Assembly: GCA_030386875.1 (NCBI GenBank)
Contig: CM059573.1
Coordinates: 33,025,891-33,089,890, forward strand
Length of the DNA stretch: 64,000 nt
Source of the DNA: Morinoia aosen
Lineage: Eukaryota; Arthropoda; Malacostraca; Amphipoda; Talitridae
Reading direction: 5' to 3'
Notes under the pieces: generated by a model
What the model was told of the DNA's origin: nothing
The model's database searches: none
What the model saw: the letters and a program-made list of their open reading frames with translations, nothing else
Shown here: positions 1-10,818 of the stretch, piece by piece
How the letters are laid out: every line of letters starts with the position of its first letter
Numbering within the stretch: position 1 is the stretch's first letter
Made by a program: the position numbers and the translations under genes

Positions 1-3000
1 CCAGGAATCAAGAAATACGAGTGGCGTAAAACCAACCCTACGAGGGGTTAAATAACCAATCGAGGGACCAATAGCGTTGAAGCCCATTTCTAACGAGATT
101 ATTTGAATGTCAATTTTGTTTTCTTCCGTTGTGAGGGGAAGGCTAATAGATTTCTTCACTAATTCATTAATTATTGCCATATAAAAAATCAGTGCACGAT
201 TTTCAAAAGCCATGATACCTTTTGTAAATGTTCTCGCTAAAAACTCGAATTTATAACTATTGCTATTGTTCGCAGTAAGCCAGCTTTCATTTGTCTTGGA
301 CTGAATTTCTTTAGTTGTATAAAAAAGGATGTACAAGTAGACTGATGTCCTATTGAACAAACTTATGCATAACTTTAACTGTGGGAAAAATCCCCACAGG
401 GTGTACGTGAGGTTAACATTTTAAATTGAATTCTTTTTTTTGTCTCGGTGCGTGTTTCCTCAGAGGTGTTTTACCTGGTTAGACACTGGTTCGCTTGCCA
501 TCGCCGAGAACGGACGCTTCCTGGCCTCTGGTCTCCTGCTCGTACTACCTTTTTCGTCAGACCTTCTCTCTGTAAGAGCGGTCGTATGTGGCGCTGGTGG
601 TTGCTCGTCCTCGTAACGTATGTTCCTTCGCTGTGGCTTTGATTGCGGAGTCGCTGGAGTTCGTTTGTTTGTTTGATTATATTGTCGTTATTTATGAAAG
701 TTGGTTGAAATTTGGTAATTGGGGTATTTGGTTGTGAATTAGGTTACTTTACTTGTGCTTGTCTCTCTATTCGTTCTCCCAGCTCTCTTACTTAAGAGTG
801 TTATTTGCACTTGGTTTTGCTGGGGGACGACTTGACTGTCCTCAACCTTGGGACACTTGATCTCGTTGAATTAGTTGACATCTTGACTTCTTGACCTCTT
901 GACTAATTGCATCGTCCTCCATCACTTTTTTCTGCAAGTTAACACACTGAGGGCACCATTTCCTTGGGTGGGTATAATTAACGTAAAGATAATAACTGAA
1001 CACAATTGCATTTATTTCGTTGACACGTTACTGCTGGCTCGTCCACTTTCAATATACTCATCGTTTTTCTCTTTGCACACGTAGTATACGTTTGGGAGCT
1101 GTCTCTCCTGGTCAACTGGGTCTACGGTTGCAGCAGCCGCTATTTGAAAGGGTACTAATGTCTGATCTTTGAACTTTGCTTATTTCTTATTCGACCAATA
1201 ATTGAATTCATCATTATAATTATTACCGTCATAGCGATCTTTCCTAAACCTTCATAATGTTTTCCAGCGACTCTAGCGATCGCCCAGTCTTTGGCGAGCG
1301 GTGCCTCCCTTGGACCGGCTGAGTAAGTGTGCCAAGCCATTTTCCAATCGGCCACACCACGGCGAGGACGACGATGACCGTCCGTTACTGTCGTTACTGT
1401 CCGTCCATTCGTCGCAGGGCGAGACGGGTCATGGCGTCTGCTAGTCAGCTTGACGCTAACCGTCCGTGGCTGTCCGTTTTGTACGGACCTGGAGAGGGGC
1501 TGGCAGGTGTTCGAGCTACAAGTGTTAAAGGCCGTTGGCAAGCGACCTACCTTTGAATGATTCTTCTATTAGGTTTTAACTTACAGCGCTGTCGGCACGA
1601 GGTGCTACGGGGCCCGCCGTGTGCCGCCGACGTACCGTTTTTGTGCGTTCATCGTAAAATTTAAACTTGTTGACGTTCTACGCTTTATGAAAATAAAGAA
1701 ACTTAACGAAATCCATTGTCTAAACTTGGTATTTAATAATATAGTACTTATTGGACGATTCTTAGGGAATCTTATGCGTAAAATAAACAGAAGAACCAAA
1801 GTGCATATGTACATTTTAATTAAAAGCAAACGTTTCGGAATACATAAATTCCATCTTCAGTGCAGTAATGCTGAAACAAAGTAAAATACTGTACATGAGA
1901 AAATGTTCGCAAACTGTAAAAATGAAAAGTAATTCACATAATAAGAAATGTCACGATACAATGCTGGTCTAGCACGTAACGTAGGAGAAGTCTCAACCCC
2001 CACAAATAAATATAATTTACACCTTTGTGCTCGCGTGAATACTACATAAATGCATGGACAATGAAAGATTCAAGATTAAAATTGGTTTATTTTTACGATC
2101 ACGTGGATTAAAATACGAGCACACAAAATATTTCAATGCAATGATTAAAGCACAGGGAGATGTTAAAGCAACATGAGCATAAAATGAGCGGGTTCACATG
2201 AGCAGCATAATGAGACACACAAAAACGAGAAGTTTGCTCTCCTTATCACAATGAACGCTAGCCCAACAATTTCAGGATTACGACAAAAAATAACTTTCCG
2301 CACTGTGCAAAAATCAGGAAACATAGTTGATGAATGGGCTAGCATGAACACGAAACATTCGGAAATAATGCAATATATAAATCAAAGAACTTTGCTTACC
2401 ACAAGGTGTTCAAAAGTTAGTAAACACTTCGCATCATGTACAATCTGAACTCTTGCTTTGTGACCGAAACACATCCTCCTGCTAAGTGCACAACATCATA
2501 GCAAACACAATTTAATCCCATAATTAGCACGCCCAACAATAACTCGACACCTAATACAGAAAAGGGGCCATTTACGAAATTTAGCGCGTTGAATTTGAAC
2601 ACACTGCTTTCGCCCATTACTTGACGGGCAATTCACTGCATGGATAATTTTCAGAGTCCTATAAACCAATTATTTCGTGCTACACTTTCTTGCAGCATGT
2701 AGATTTCGATGACCTAATATGTTTCCAATACTGCCTGAAGAATACACGTAGAGTTGATCAGATGCCGACCATCTTCACCGGTCTGCTGCCTCAGTGTTGT
2801 TACTCCCGCCCAGCGCTCTAAATTGAGTACCGCCTGCCGCCTCAGTGGTGTTGCTCTCGTCCAGCGCTCCAAATCGAGCACCTCTCGTTTGAGGGCCAAA
2901 GAAGATTGAACTCTGAAGATCTCGTTGCTGCGTAGCATCGTTGCAAACTTCGTCATTGAGCAGTTATTGCTTGCATGTGGGAGTTATTACGATTTTGGTG

Positions 3001-3140
3001 TTGAAGTCGAAACATTTTTTGAATGTCCCTCCGTGGAATCGTTGTTGAGCGGTCGTTAACGAACACAGCCGAGACGCTAATATGCTTCAAGGAGATTATT
3101 TGTTCTGGAAACTTCGACGTTAACTTTACTCCGATGTAAA
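1..3140. other. Unassigned AT-rich DNA without a recognisable gene
   Basis: No reading frame here resembles a known family. Short GC-richer islands occur near 1260-1620 and 2740-2960. The second contains a two-copy tandem repeat (see separate entry). The longest open stretches are under 130 codons and overlap on both strands in the GC-richer islands, which is expected by chance. Confidence 0.5.
2780..2890. repeat. Two-copy tandem repeat, unit about 55 bp
   Basis: Two adjacent diverged copies share CTGCC-CCTCAGTG, then CCAGCGCTC, AAAT and GAG, in the same order. On the minus strand both copies stay in one frame and give two similar peptides with the pattern LERW-x3-T-x-LR-x-Q. Whether the frame is translated is unknown; the minus-strand open stretch (2714-2956) is only 80 codons. 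Confidence 0.5.
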
Positions 3141-3719
3141 TTTGCTGTTTGCGTGAAATGCATGTCGGCGGCGGGCCGACACGCCACGTTCGCCTGCCAT
3201 CAGATCACGTGTACTTCTCTCGCGACCTTGAAACAAAAAGCCCTCTCCAATGTACTTGTACGCCGCTTATATCTTCTCGCTTGGTTTCTTTTCCAGAGCC
3301 TTCGCGACTGTTCCTTTGCAAAGATCACGTGTTTCACTTATGATTGGTGGAAATCTTGCCTGCTTCGGGGTGCCGAAATGTAACTGGTGCGTTCTCTGAC
3401 ACACCCATGCGCCTGATTCGTTCCAGAGCGCTGATTGGACGACGGGATGTGTTCCCCTTCGAAGCTGCCTCGTCCAGGCGTTCCCACGCAACGCATGTGT
3501 GTTGTGCGCTTGTGTTGTGTGTGTGTCTTGTGTTGTGTTGCCTGAATGTGTTTTGTGTGTTTATGTGTACGCCTGCGCCAGCCCTCTCGTCGAAACGCTA
3601 CCCACTTGAGCTCGACATATTTATAGCCAGACTCATGTCGAAACCTGAGAACAACGCCGTTCTTGTAGAGTTCTGCGGTTACAACATCCTGTCCACTGTC
3701 CCTAGCTCAACAAGATATT

Positions 3720-3902
3720 TTATTTCCCCAAGTAAAGTATTTTGAAGTGAAGTCTTTCCTCGAATAAAGTATTTCCCAAATTTCCCCGAGTAAAGTATTT
3801 CCCAACAAAGGTGAATTATCTCCTGAAATAAAGTATTTCCCAAATTTTCATTCTTCCTCGAATAAAGTATTTCCCAAATCTCCCCGAGTGAAGTATTTCC
3901 CC
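3720..3902. repeat. Degenerate tandem repeat built on AAAGTATTT
   Basis: Six copies of (A/G)AAGTATTT occur near 3734, 3766, 3793, 3830, 3865 and 3890. Most are embedded in a longer unit reading CCNCGAGTAAAGTATTTCCC or CTCGAATAAAGTATTTCCC. Spacing varies between about 25 and 37 bp. The array ends about 135 bp upstream of the heat-shock-element cluster, so it lies in the putative upstream region of that promoter. No coding role is visible. Confidence 0.75.
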
Positions 3903-3964
3903 ACAATACCCGGCCATGAACAGGCCGCGCGTCGAAGGTGTGGCACAAGAAAGCGGGCACCTAG

Positions 3965-4112
3965 CCAATGAAATTTCGAGACGTCAGGACAAGGAAGAAT
4001 TCCTCCAATCAGCTGTAAAATGCTGTCATTGTAACTGCGAACATTCGTGAACATTCGAGAAGGATCCGAGCCACGCACATATAAGGATACGACAAGAATA
4101 ATCGAGGTCTTT
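3965..4112 (+). promoter_or_regulatory. Heat-shock-type core promoter: CCAAT boxes, five-unit HSE, TATA box
   Basis: GAA-ca-TTC-gt-GAA-ca-TTC-ga-GAA at 4039-4061 is five contiguous, perfectly alternating nGAAn pentamers, the binding pattern of heat-shock factor trimers (usually at least three units). CCAAT boxes lie at 3965-3969 and 4005-4009, and a CRE-like GACGTCAG near 3979. A TATA box (ATATAAGG, about 4079-4086) follows the HSE by about 19 bp, which predicts a start near 4110 on the plus strand. Order and spacing match insect hsp promoters. Heat inducibility is inference; the elements are read directly. Confidence 0.7.
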
Positions 4113-5140
4113 TTCGCGGGGTTTCGCAACAAAGAGAGAGTGAGGACACGCACGCAAACAGAGTACTCCGGCTTTGCCGGCGTACCTCGCACAAGAGTAC
4201 CAAAACTTTAACATCGGTGTGAGGTGACAACATTGAAGTCTCGCGAGTAAAAAGTCGGGAAAACAGCAGCCATCGAAGTATCAACTTGCGGCAGAAATCC
4301 ACTCGAAGCACATCAGCTTCACAGCAATGATCGTCAAGTGCAAACGTGTCAACAACTGCAGCGAAAGCCTTCAGTTTGTCTACGCCAGTTCCAATCTCAC
4401 AGGCAACTCCAGCATGCCCCTTGGAACCACGCATTTACGAAAGCTGCCATCATACAACATCGATCCCGCGCAAGCCACGATGATCAAGCTCCTTCGGCAC
4501 TTGAGAGCGGTAAACGCGTTGCAGACAGGGAGCAGCACCAGCCGGCTGCCCGGCATTGGGGCATCAGCGGATGTTAGTCTGATCAACTGAACGTTCGTAC
4601 ATTCCTCAAGCCATAAGTGGAAGCAGAGTTCGCCTCACTTCAACGACGCATCACAGAAGAGTTAGGGTGACATAGTGGAGTTGAGAAATTGAACGGTGAT
4701 TAAAAGTGCAAGCTTAGGTACAAAACAGCACATTGGAAAGTGTTGGAAATGGCGCGCTATCTGGAGTGATTTCGATTTTGTTTGTTCATCGTGGTGTGTG
4801 GAGCTTCACATTGTGCGTAGCGCAAATTTAAGTGTTCCGCGTTTAACACCTTGTGTGAGTCGATGGTTTTATTGTTTCAAATTATCCCCATTTTCATTTC
4901 GGGCGTACTCTAGCCCAGCTATTAATTATTTTCTTGTTCTGGTTTATTGTGAGTAGATCTTCTTTTGATAGTCATCATAAAAATTTTTGTGTAACGTTAA
5001 AACATGCAACCGTTGCGGGCGCCTATCATGATTCGAAGCGCACGATTTTTCATGGTGTGTGTCACTTTGTGTTAGTGTTTGTTGCCAATTATCACCTTTA
5101 ACTCACGTGTTCAACATTCTACGGTCAAGAATAAAAATAT
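4110..5140 (+). other. Putative transcription unit downstream of the HSE promoter, product unrecognised
   Basis: Downstream of the TATA box comes a purine-rich leader (about 4110-4326), then an 87-codon ORF starting ATG at 4327 (stop 4588-4590). Its product resembles neither a heat-shock protein nor any family I know: it has no membrane segment, no clear domain, and many Ser, Leu and Asn. An AATAAA signal sits near 5130. The unit could be a short-protein gene, a non-coding heat-inducible RNA, or the first exon of a gene whose coding part was lost or lies elsewhere. Limits are set only by the TATA box and the AATAAA. Confidence 0.35.
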
Positions 5141-5535
5141 GTCTAATCTTTCAATGTTGTCGTTATTATCCATGCTGATAGACTAAGGGAGACTCGGGGT
5201 GCACTATGCGAACACTACTATTTATAATTTCTTTCTTTCCTGTCTCATTCTCCTCCTGTGTATTTCCGTCTTAATTTTCCTTTATCCTTCATCTATAGAG
5301 GTTTGAATTCCTCTTTCGGTAACGAGAAGCCGACAGGCCCATGCTCGTATCGTAACAGAAACTAAACTACCTAACCCAATATTAAAATTCGTCAGAAAAT
5401 GAGCAAGCCTAAAAATAACGTATTTTTACAAATTCAAAAAATAAGATACCTAAACAAATCCAATTATTCCAAAGCCATTCATTCACACGCTCATATCCCG
5501 GATTCGTTCACACACTAAGTACATGCAACCTCATG
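5141..5535. other. No gene seen
   Basis: AT-rich stretch between the AATAAA signal and the Penelope fragment. The part next to 5536 is probably the 3' flank of that minus-strand fragment, but no terminal repeat was recognised. Confidence 0.4.
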
Positions 5536-6135
5536 CTAGTAAGTAGGGACAATGTTTAGTTTAGTGGCACTGTTATCTTTATTCAATTGAGGTCTATGAG
5601 AAAATATATAAAGTGATTCTAAGATTAGAAGATCTTGTTCATTATTAGTTTTACAAAGCGTTGAAAAGTTACTGGTTTTGAATGAATGATCTGAATTTTC
5701 ACAGTGCTCCCTGATGGAGGATTGCGATGGTGAAGCTAATGGTCGGCCTGTTCTATGAGAAATACCTGCATGTTGGCTGTGTCTGATGAATTGTTGGACA
5801 GTAGTACTCCCAACATAAGATTGCATACAGCAATCACACTTATACATGTAAACACATCCACTCCACAGACACTCCTCCAAACATTCCTTCCTATTAAAAA
5901 ACGATACAATTTTGAAATTGTTTCTATAAAAGATTCGCACGTCCACAGACACAAAAAAATTCCGGACCAGAGCTAACAATTCCTTCCTGAGACTGGCGTC
6001 CAAATAACCTAAGAATGGTATTTCGATATACGAGGTCTGCGTTGCTGCACTTTGGACAACCGGTGGCGGACAAAATTTCCTATCTAAAAATTTTCTTACT
6101 ACGTTGTCGATCAAGAATTTAGGATATTTGTTCAT
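5536..6135 (-). pseudogene. Penelope-like element fragment: pol C-terminus with GIY-YIG endonuclease
   Basis: The 199-residue frame is the C-terminal part of a Penelope-like retroelement polyprotein. Residues 1-85 resemble the RT-to-endonuclease linker (LGYLDASLRKEL... SFFNRKE). Residues about 92-195 are the GIY-YIG nuclease: CVYMYKCDCC with the Penelope-specific Cys pair, SYVGST (the YIG motif), an Arg and His cluster in IRHSQHAGISHRTG, then SIREHCE and the LLILESL-IFSHRPQLN-LN ending typical of these proteins. The RT domain is missing: upstream (6197-6521) lies a partial TTAA-type element. This is therefore a 5'-truncated copy whose surviving frame has no internal stop. Family assignment is secure; activity is impossible as it stands. 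Confidence 0.85.
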
Positions 6136-6196
6136 GGTTAAAATTCGATAGATTTGCTGAATTTCACGATGGAACAGTTCATATGAACTGGAGTGT

Positions 6197-6521
6197 TGCT
6201 GCTTTTTGAAATTTCAAATTTTTTTGAAAAAAAATAGAAAAAATTTGAATTCGAAAAAAGCCGATCTTGAGTTTGTTAGAAATGTTCCAAGGGTTCTAAA
6301 ATTGTCTTTGTTTTTGTTCTAGCATCAAAACTGAAGGAGGAGTTCCAATCTGAAATATCAATAAAAATATACCAAAAAACACATTTTTCGTCAAAAAAAA
6401 TAAGGCCTAAGTCGAAAAAATGACACGATGTGAAAAGGTTTACTCTCACAGAAGACATATATTGGCCAATTTTCAAACGAATCGGACGAAAAAAAGTCTC
6501 AAACTAGGATGATCCCCTTAA
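6197..6521 (-). mobile_element. Partial copy (a) of the TTAA-type repeat family
   Basis: Reads in reverse orientation relative to the 36.8 kb copy and matches the 43843-44170 part of the 43 kb copy. It carries the GTTTGTTAGAAATGTTCC module, the TTCTAGCATCAAAACT module, the ATAAGGCCTAA-TCGAAAAA block, and ends GGATGATCCCC followed by TTAA at 6518-6521, the terminal sequence of the family. Only this terminal third is present. No coding capacity. Confidence 0.8.
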
Positions 6522-7035
6522 ACCGAAAAACAAAATCTGAATTTATTACTATGGTATACTGTCTTTCCAGCGGAGGTAAAAATATACTAAAAACGGCGAT
6601 AAATAGCGTGCAAAATAGTTGGTGAGCATTTATTAGTCCGAAATAGACAAATAATTACTGGTAACAATATCACCATTGGACTACCTTTCTATAATACAAC
6701 GCACGGAAACCTATCATAACCCACGATCTGATCCTCCAACGGTGTAATTGAAACTAGGAAGCTACTGGTGTAAAAGTTTTAGTCTTCTAGTCCTATTTGA
6801 TGTGGTCTTAAATATCCTTCAAATGAGCATATCAAAATTTTTCTGCTAGTTTAATCCGAAGCATGGCTTCATATCCTCAAAGGTGCTTTTTCGAGTACTT
6901 TGAATTAGGTGGCATAACTTGCATCTAAAAAGCTCATATATGCAAAAAAGTTATCGGGAGATGAAAAATTTATAAATTTTAAGTTAATTTCAGAACATAG
7001 TTTTAACATAGGGTCATTTTTTTCATTTCAAAGAC
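6522..7035. other. No gene seen
   Basis: AT-rich sequence with frequent stops in all frames, between a TTAA-type element and a Penelope fragment. Nothing recognisable. Confidence 0.4.
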
Positions 7036-7315
7036 ATGCTTCCTACCGAGATGCAGGCCTCTCTAATTTACAAATTTTGTTGTGCACGATGTGCATCTGA
7101 GTGTGTCGGATTGACTTCGCGTACTCTTGGCTGTAGGGCGGCTGAGCATCGAGGTAGAAGTTATCGGGCAGGAAATATTTTATCTAGCCCTTATTATTCA
7201 GCTATTAGAGTTCATTCTGAGCATGGTAGTAGGTCGTTCAAAATTAGTAATTTCAAAATTCTTACAAGATAAAAATTTTCCTCCGATTTAAGAATTTAAG
7301 AGTCTTTTAAGCCAA
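7036..7315 (+). pseudogene. Second, decayed Penelope-like GIY-YIG endonuclease fragment
   Basis: The plus-strand frame reads SLIYKFCCARCASECVGLTSRTL... AEHRGRSYRAGN... SAIRVHSEHG... FKISNFKIL, which is the Penelope endonuclease block: Cys pair, the YIG motif changed to CVG, the Arg-bearing helix and the IR-H-E stretch. The frame stops at 7270-7272, but SSDLRI-stop-ES, the following conserved LRILES segment, continues in another frame to about 7315. It is a different subfamily from the 5.5 kb copy and lies in opposite orientation. RT is absent. Clearly a pseudogene. Confidence 0.75.
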
Positions 7316-7755
7316 TTATGAACTGCCAACTTAGTTCTTTTCCGTTGCCCCTTGTTAACAGGTAATTTTAAGATTAGTTTTTTGAATTTATTATCTTTCT
7401 TATTCATGCCATGTCTTTTCAGGTAAATTTCATTTAATGAAGATGAACAAATACTCGAAACGTTCAATTTGACTGTTTTATTTGCAATTTTTAATTCGAT
7501 TAAAGTTTTATACAGTATTTTTAGTTGTTTCCTTTTGTCTGAAAAAGCTGATATATTGTTTGGTATTGTTGGATATTTACATTTGGGAACAGCTCTCCAA
7601 CCTATGATATAAAAACTAGCCGAACGAGTACTACCTTGCGCTTGAGCATTCTGGTAATTGCAGTCCTCCTGCTGCGCAACAATCATACAGGCATGGCTTT
7701 CGTGTCCAGAAGTGTGATTAGTGTCTCTTCTGCACTTGTCACGCACACGAACCAA
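7288..7755 (-). CDS. Unrecognised 155-codon ORF, lysine-rich C-terminus
   Basis: Open minus-strand frame with a Lys/Arg-rich second half. It overlaps the end of the plus-strand Penelope fragment, which argues against it being a real gene over its full length. No domain, signal peptide or membrane segment is visible. It may be spurious, or part of an unrecognised repeat. Confidence 0.2.
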   Translation of the reverse strand: MVRVRDKCRRDTNHTSGHESHACMIVAQQEDCNYQNAQAQGSTRSASFYIIGWRAVPKCKYPTIPNNISAFSDKRKQLKILYKTLIELKIANKTVKLNVSSICSSSLNEIYLKRHGMNKKDNKFKKLILKLPVNKGQRKRTKLAVHNWLKRLLNS

Positions 7756-8932
7756 TCAATGTCGAACAGCGCTAGCACGCTACATGCATAATGATACCTT
7801 TCTGGATAGAATGCTTCCCTCTTGTATCATTGATGTTAGATGGCTAGTGTTTTAACAAGGATTTGTGAAAAACCTGCACAAGTAATAATATATTACTTTT
7901 AATGATTAATAGATTTTGTGTAATCACGATAACCACTAAATTTTACGACATCTTTAGCGATCATAACAGTGAGAACGATTTTCAGACTATAGAGAATCAG
8001 CGACACAAGGTCTCATTTCCCTGTCATCATTCCAGATAAGTCGACCCTGAAAGTAACTGCTCCACAATTATTGTATTTTATCTTGCTAGTTGATAATGAA
8101 TGGGCCGAGTGTCTGACAAAGAAGTCTCACAACAATACAGAACATGATAACCTAAGGGTATTGCTGGAGTGCTCCGTGTATGTGAAAACCACTGGCTCAT
8201 CATTTGTATATATAACTTCAGCTACTTCTATTGTAAGTCCTGAAAATTTGGTGAAATGTATACTTTCTTTTGCTAAAGTTTTTCTAGCATATTACTCAAA
8301 CTTGTGAGTATGTTTTTACCAAGGGGCAGTCATGCAGTATCTTGTTCATACCAAGAGAAAAACAAACAGGCATGACTGAAATTCAATCTTTACACGTCCT
8401 GCCCTCTATCTCCTACGAATCCAAAAACTCCATTTCCGATTCTGTAAACTGAGTACAACAGAGAAATTCAATACTCTTTTTAAAAATGAATGAACACTAG
8501 ATTAATTGCGTCTGTGATGACATATTTATTTCTGTAATTGGCGTACTGTAAACCATAGGATACAAAAAGAACAAGAACAATGATCAGTACGATGCGAAAA
8601 AATACTTGCCTGAGTGGCATTTCTTTATCTGATGGAATAAATTGACATACATCAAGTCACTGCAGTGGTAAACATGACCTGTTAATTAAACGAGGTGAAA
8701 ATATTTAAAAAAGCTCCTGACTAGGTTTCGACCAATTCGAATTCTACAATCTTCGGAACATACGAAACAAGTAGAAAACGTGTCTACGAGTAAATAAACA
8801 CCAGAAATTCTAAATGAACGTTTCATGCCTAGGGTTTGTTTATTATCATATGATGAAGAAGCATAAAAGATATGTCTGATAGTTTGCAGGCTGGAAACAT
8901 TTAATTTTCAGTTTCAGTTGAAACTCGATAAC
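7756..8932. other. No gene seen
   Basis: AT-rich flank of the large LTR element. Its last five bases (8933-8937, GTGGC) are the left target-site duplication of that element. No coding region is recognised. Confidence 0.4.
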
Positions 8933-8937
8933 GTGGC

Positions 8938-9931
8938 TGTCAGGCCGCACAGGGGTTGCCGAGCCTTTTGTGTTAGTTACCCATAATCCCAAGTATTTTC
9001 TTTATGTGTCCAGCTCCCTGAACGCCGACTTGTCGGTTTCTCTGCGCTGATGTTGCGTCTGTGCATTTACTTTAGTTAGCCCTTAAATATCATTTGTATT
9101 ACATGTCGATATTCCTATGTTTCTTTGATTACCTAGCTAAATAAGACTAATATTTTAAATGCAATTTTGAGTGTTGTACCTTGTTATGCAGTAGCTCATG
9201 AGTGTACGCACTATTTTTGCAACAGAAAATAAATCACTGTCTTTGTTAAAATATATCGGTGTATGTAATAGGGACTTCAAAGAGATTCAGCAATAAACTA
9301 GTCACACCCTGAGGTCAAAAGAGTTTCCTTTCTCCTTATTGACACAGGCTATAGTCTCTTACGAGAGAGAACTCGCCTAATAAGGGGTTTAAGGAGCCAC
9401 CTTGGAAGGACGAACTATTTCGCATAGTTGGTCGATAGGAAGACGCTGTCGCAGTTCGGCACTAACAGAGTTCACTTCTGTTGCCCTAGCGGTCTCATAC
9501 GGCGCAGACAGTGGCTCGTTTTCCTAACGGTACCGCCGTAGTTAGGCACAAAACGGAATTTACTTCTGTTGCCCTAGCGGACTGAATACGGCGTAGGTGG
9601 TACCCACACATACACACCTCACTCAAGCGGTGCCACCGTAGTTCGGCACAAAACAGAAATAACTTCTGTTGCCCTAGCGGACTGACTGAATACGGCGCGG
9701 GTGGTACCCACACAAACCTCACCCCACACACACGACGGTACCGCCGTAGTTCGGCACTAACAGAAATTACTTTTGTTGCCCTAGCGGACTGATTACGGCG
9801 TAGGCGGTACCCACACGAACCTCAGGAAGGGCAGCTGCGAAGAAAAGCTAGCGCCCCGGAAAAAGGTAGCTGCACAGAAGACAGCTCCCTTTTCCACGAA
9901 CCCCTACGTCGACCGCACGACAGTATCGACA
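8938..9931 (+). repeat. 5' LTR of the Gmr1-like element (994 bp)
   Basis: Starts TGTCAGGCCGCACAGG and ends TATCGACA. It matches 22826-23811 with scattered substitutions and a few small indels, a few percent by eye. Its 3' half holds four diverged tandem units of about 90-107 bp, each containing CTTCTGTTGCCCTAGCGG and a following ATACGGCG (motif starts near 9475, 9563, 9663 and 9770). The units probably act in U3 or leader control, but that is inference. Confidence 0.93.
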
Positions 9932-9936
9932 TATTC

Positions 9937-9954
9937 TGGCGCCCGAACAGAGAC
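9937..9954 (+). promoter_or_regulatory. Primer-binding site, tRNA-Lys type
   Basis: TGGCGCCCGAACAGAGAC begins five bases after the LTR. It differs at one position from the tRNA-Lys3 primer-binding sequence used by lentiviruses (TGGCGCCCGAACAGGGAC). It fixes the plus-strand direction of this element. Confidence 0.85.
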
Positions 9955-10030
9955 ACGAAGCCTTGCGCGACTACCAACGTTGCCTGGGGTTTCTGGGTTC
10001 TAATCAACTACGCGGACACCTCATCACTAA

Positions 10031-10818
10031 AACAAGCTGAACCTCGTCGCTCAAGCTCGAGAATACGTGGAAGCCCTCGGCCTCACTCCCACCGATGCGG
10101 AGTACCGGGAAGAATTTACCAGCCGCCTGAGGCATTTGGAAGAAGCCGCAGAACGAGCAGCGGAACGAGAAGAACGAGTAGCGGAACGAGAAGCCGCAGA
10201 ACGAGCAGCGGAACGAGAAGCAGCACAACGAGACCACGAGCTCAGACTCCGACAACTCAATGCTCAAATCGCTCCTCAAAATGCTAGAGTGAAGGTACCT
10301 CCACCGGCTCCATTCGATCTCACGAATGAAAGGATGTACGAATTTTTGCAACGCTTCTGTACTCACACAACAGCGATGGGATTTACTGAAGTCGATGCTG
10401 TTGTCATGCTCCATAATTTGATCACACCGAAGGAACGTCGACTCATCGATACCCTGCCCGCAGCAGATCGCTTCAAGCTTCCTGAAATTAAAATGTTCCT
10501 ACTAGATGCTCATAAAGTAACTCCGGCAAAATTACGGGCCAATTACTACGAATTGAAGCCAGAAGAAGGCGACAATATGTCACGTTACCTACGGCGACTC
10601 GAACAAGCCTTTGACGCTTGGTTAAAAGGATGCAACATCGAAGCCAACTACGAGACTCTTCGTGACTTCCTTATTGTTGACCGAGCTTATTCAAGCTTGC
10701 CGCCCTTCATCGCTACTCAATTGCGTGACAGGGGTGGTAACACAGTCGCAAGCCTAGGAGAGCAAGGTGATAGCTTCTTACAAGCAAGACCTCATACACC
10801 GCTCCTTCAGCTTTGTAA
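10031..10818 (+). pseudogene. gag: gag, N-terminal part of the Gmr1-like element
   Basis: Open frame from 10031 (stop at 10028-10030) with no in-frame ATG until about 10336, so the original start seems lost. Residues encoded at about 10141-10240 form a charged Glu/Arg/Ala coiled-coil repeat. Then follows a gypsy-type capsid stretch (APFDLTNERMYEFLQRF... LDTLPAADRFKL-type motifs, LRANYYELKPEEGD, MSRYLRRLEQAFDAWLKGC). The frame is cut at 10816-10818 (TAA duplication) by a TIR element; after its far end at 12036 the reading continues in the matching phase into the NC-like CTFHGPNRSHSSDEC segment. Gag would supply the particle capsid. This copy is not translatable as a whole. Confidence 0.8.

Noticed and set aside
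1155-1556. Overlapping ORFs of 128 and 75 codons on opposite strands
   Set aside because: GC-rich island with no motif and no supporting promoter or splice signals.
8693-8760. Hammerhead-ribozyme-like motif (reverse strand: CCGAAGAT ... GGTCGAAACC) as found in Penelope elements
   Set aside because: The CUGAUGA core is changed at two positions and the helices are weak; no Penelope terminal repeat was found next to it.
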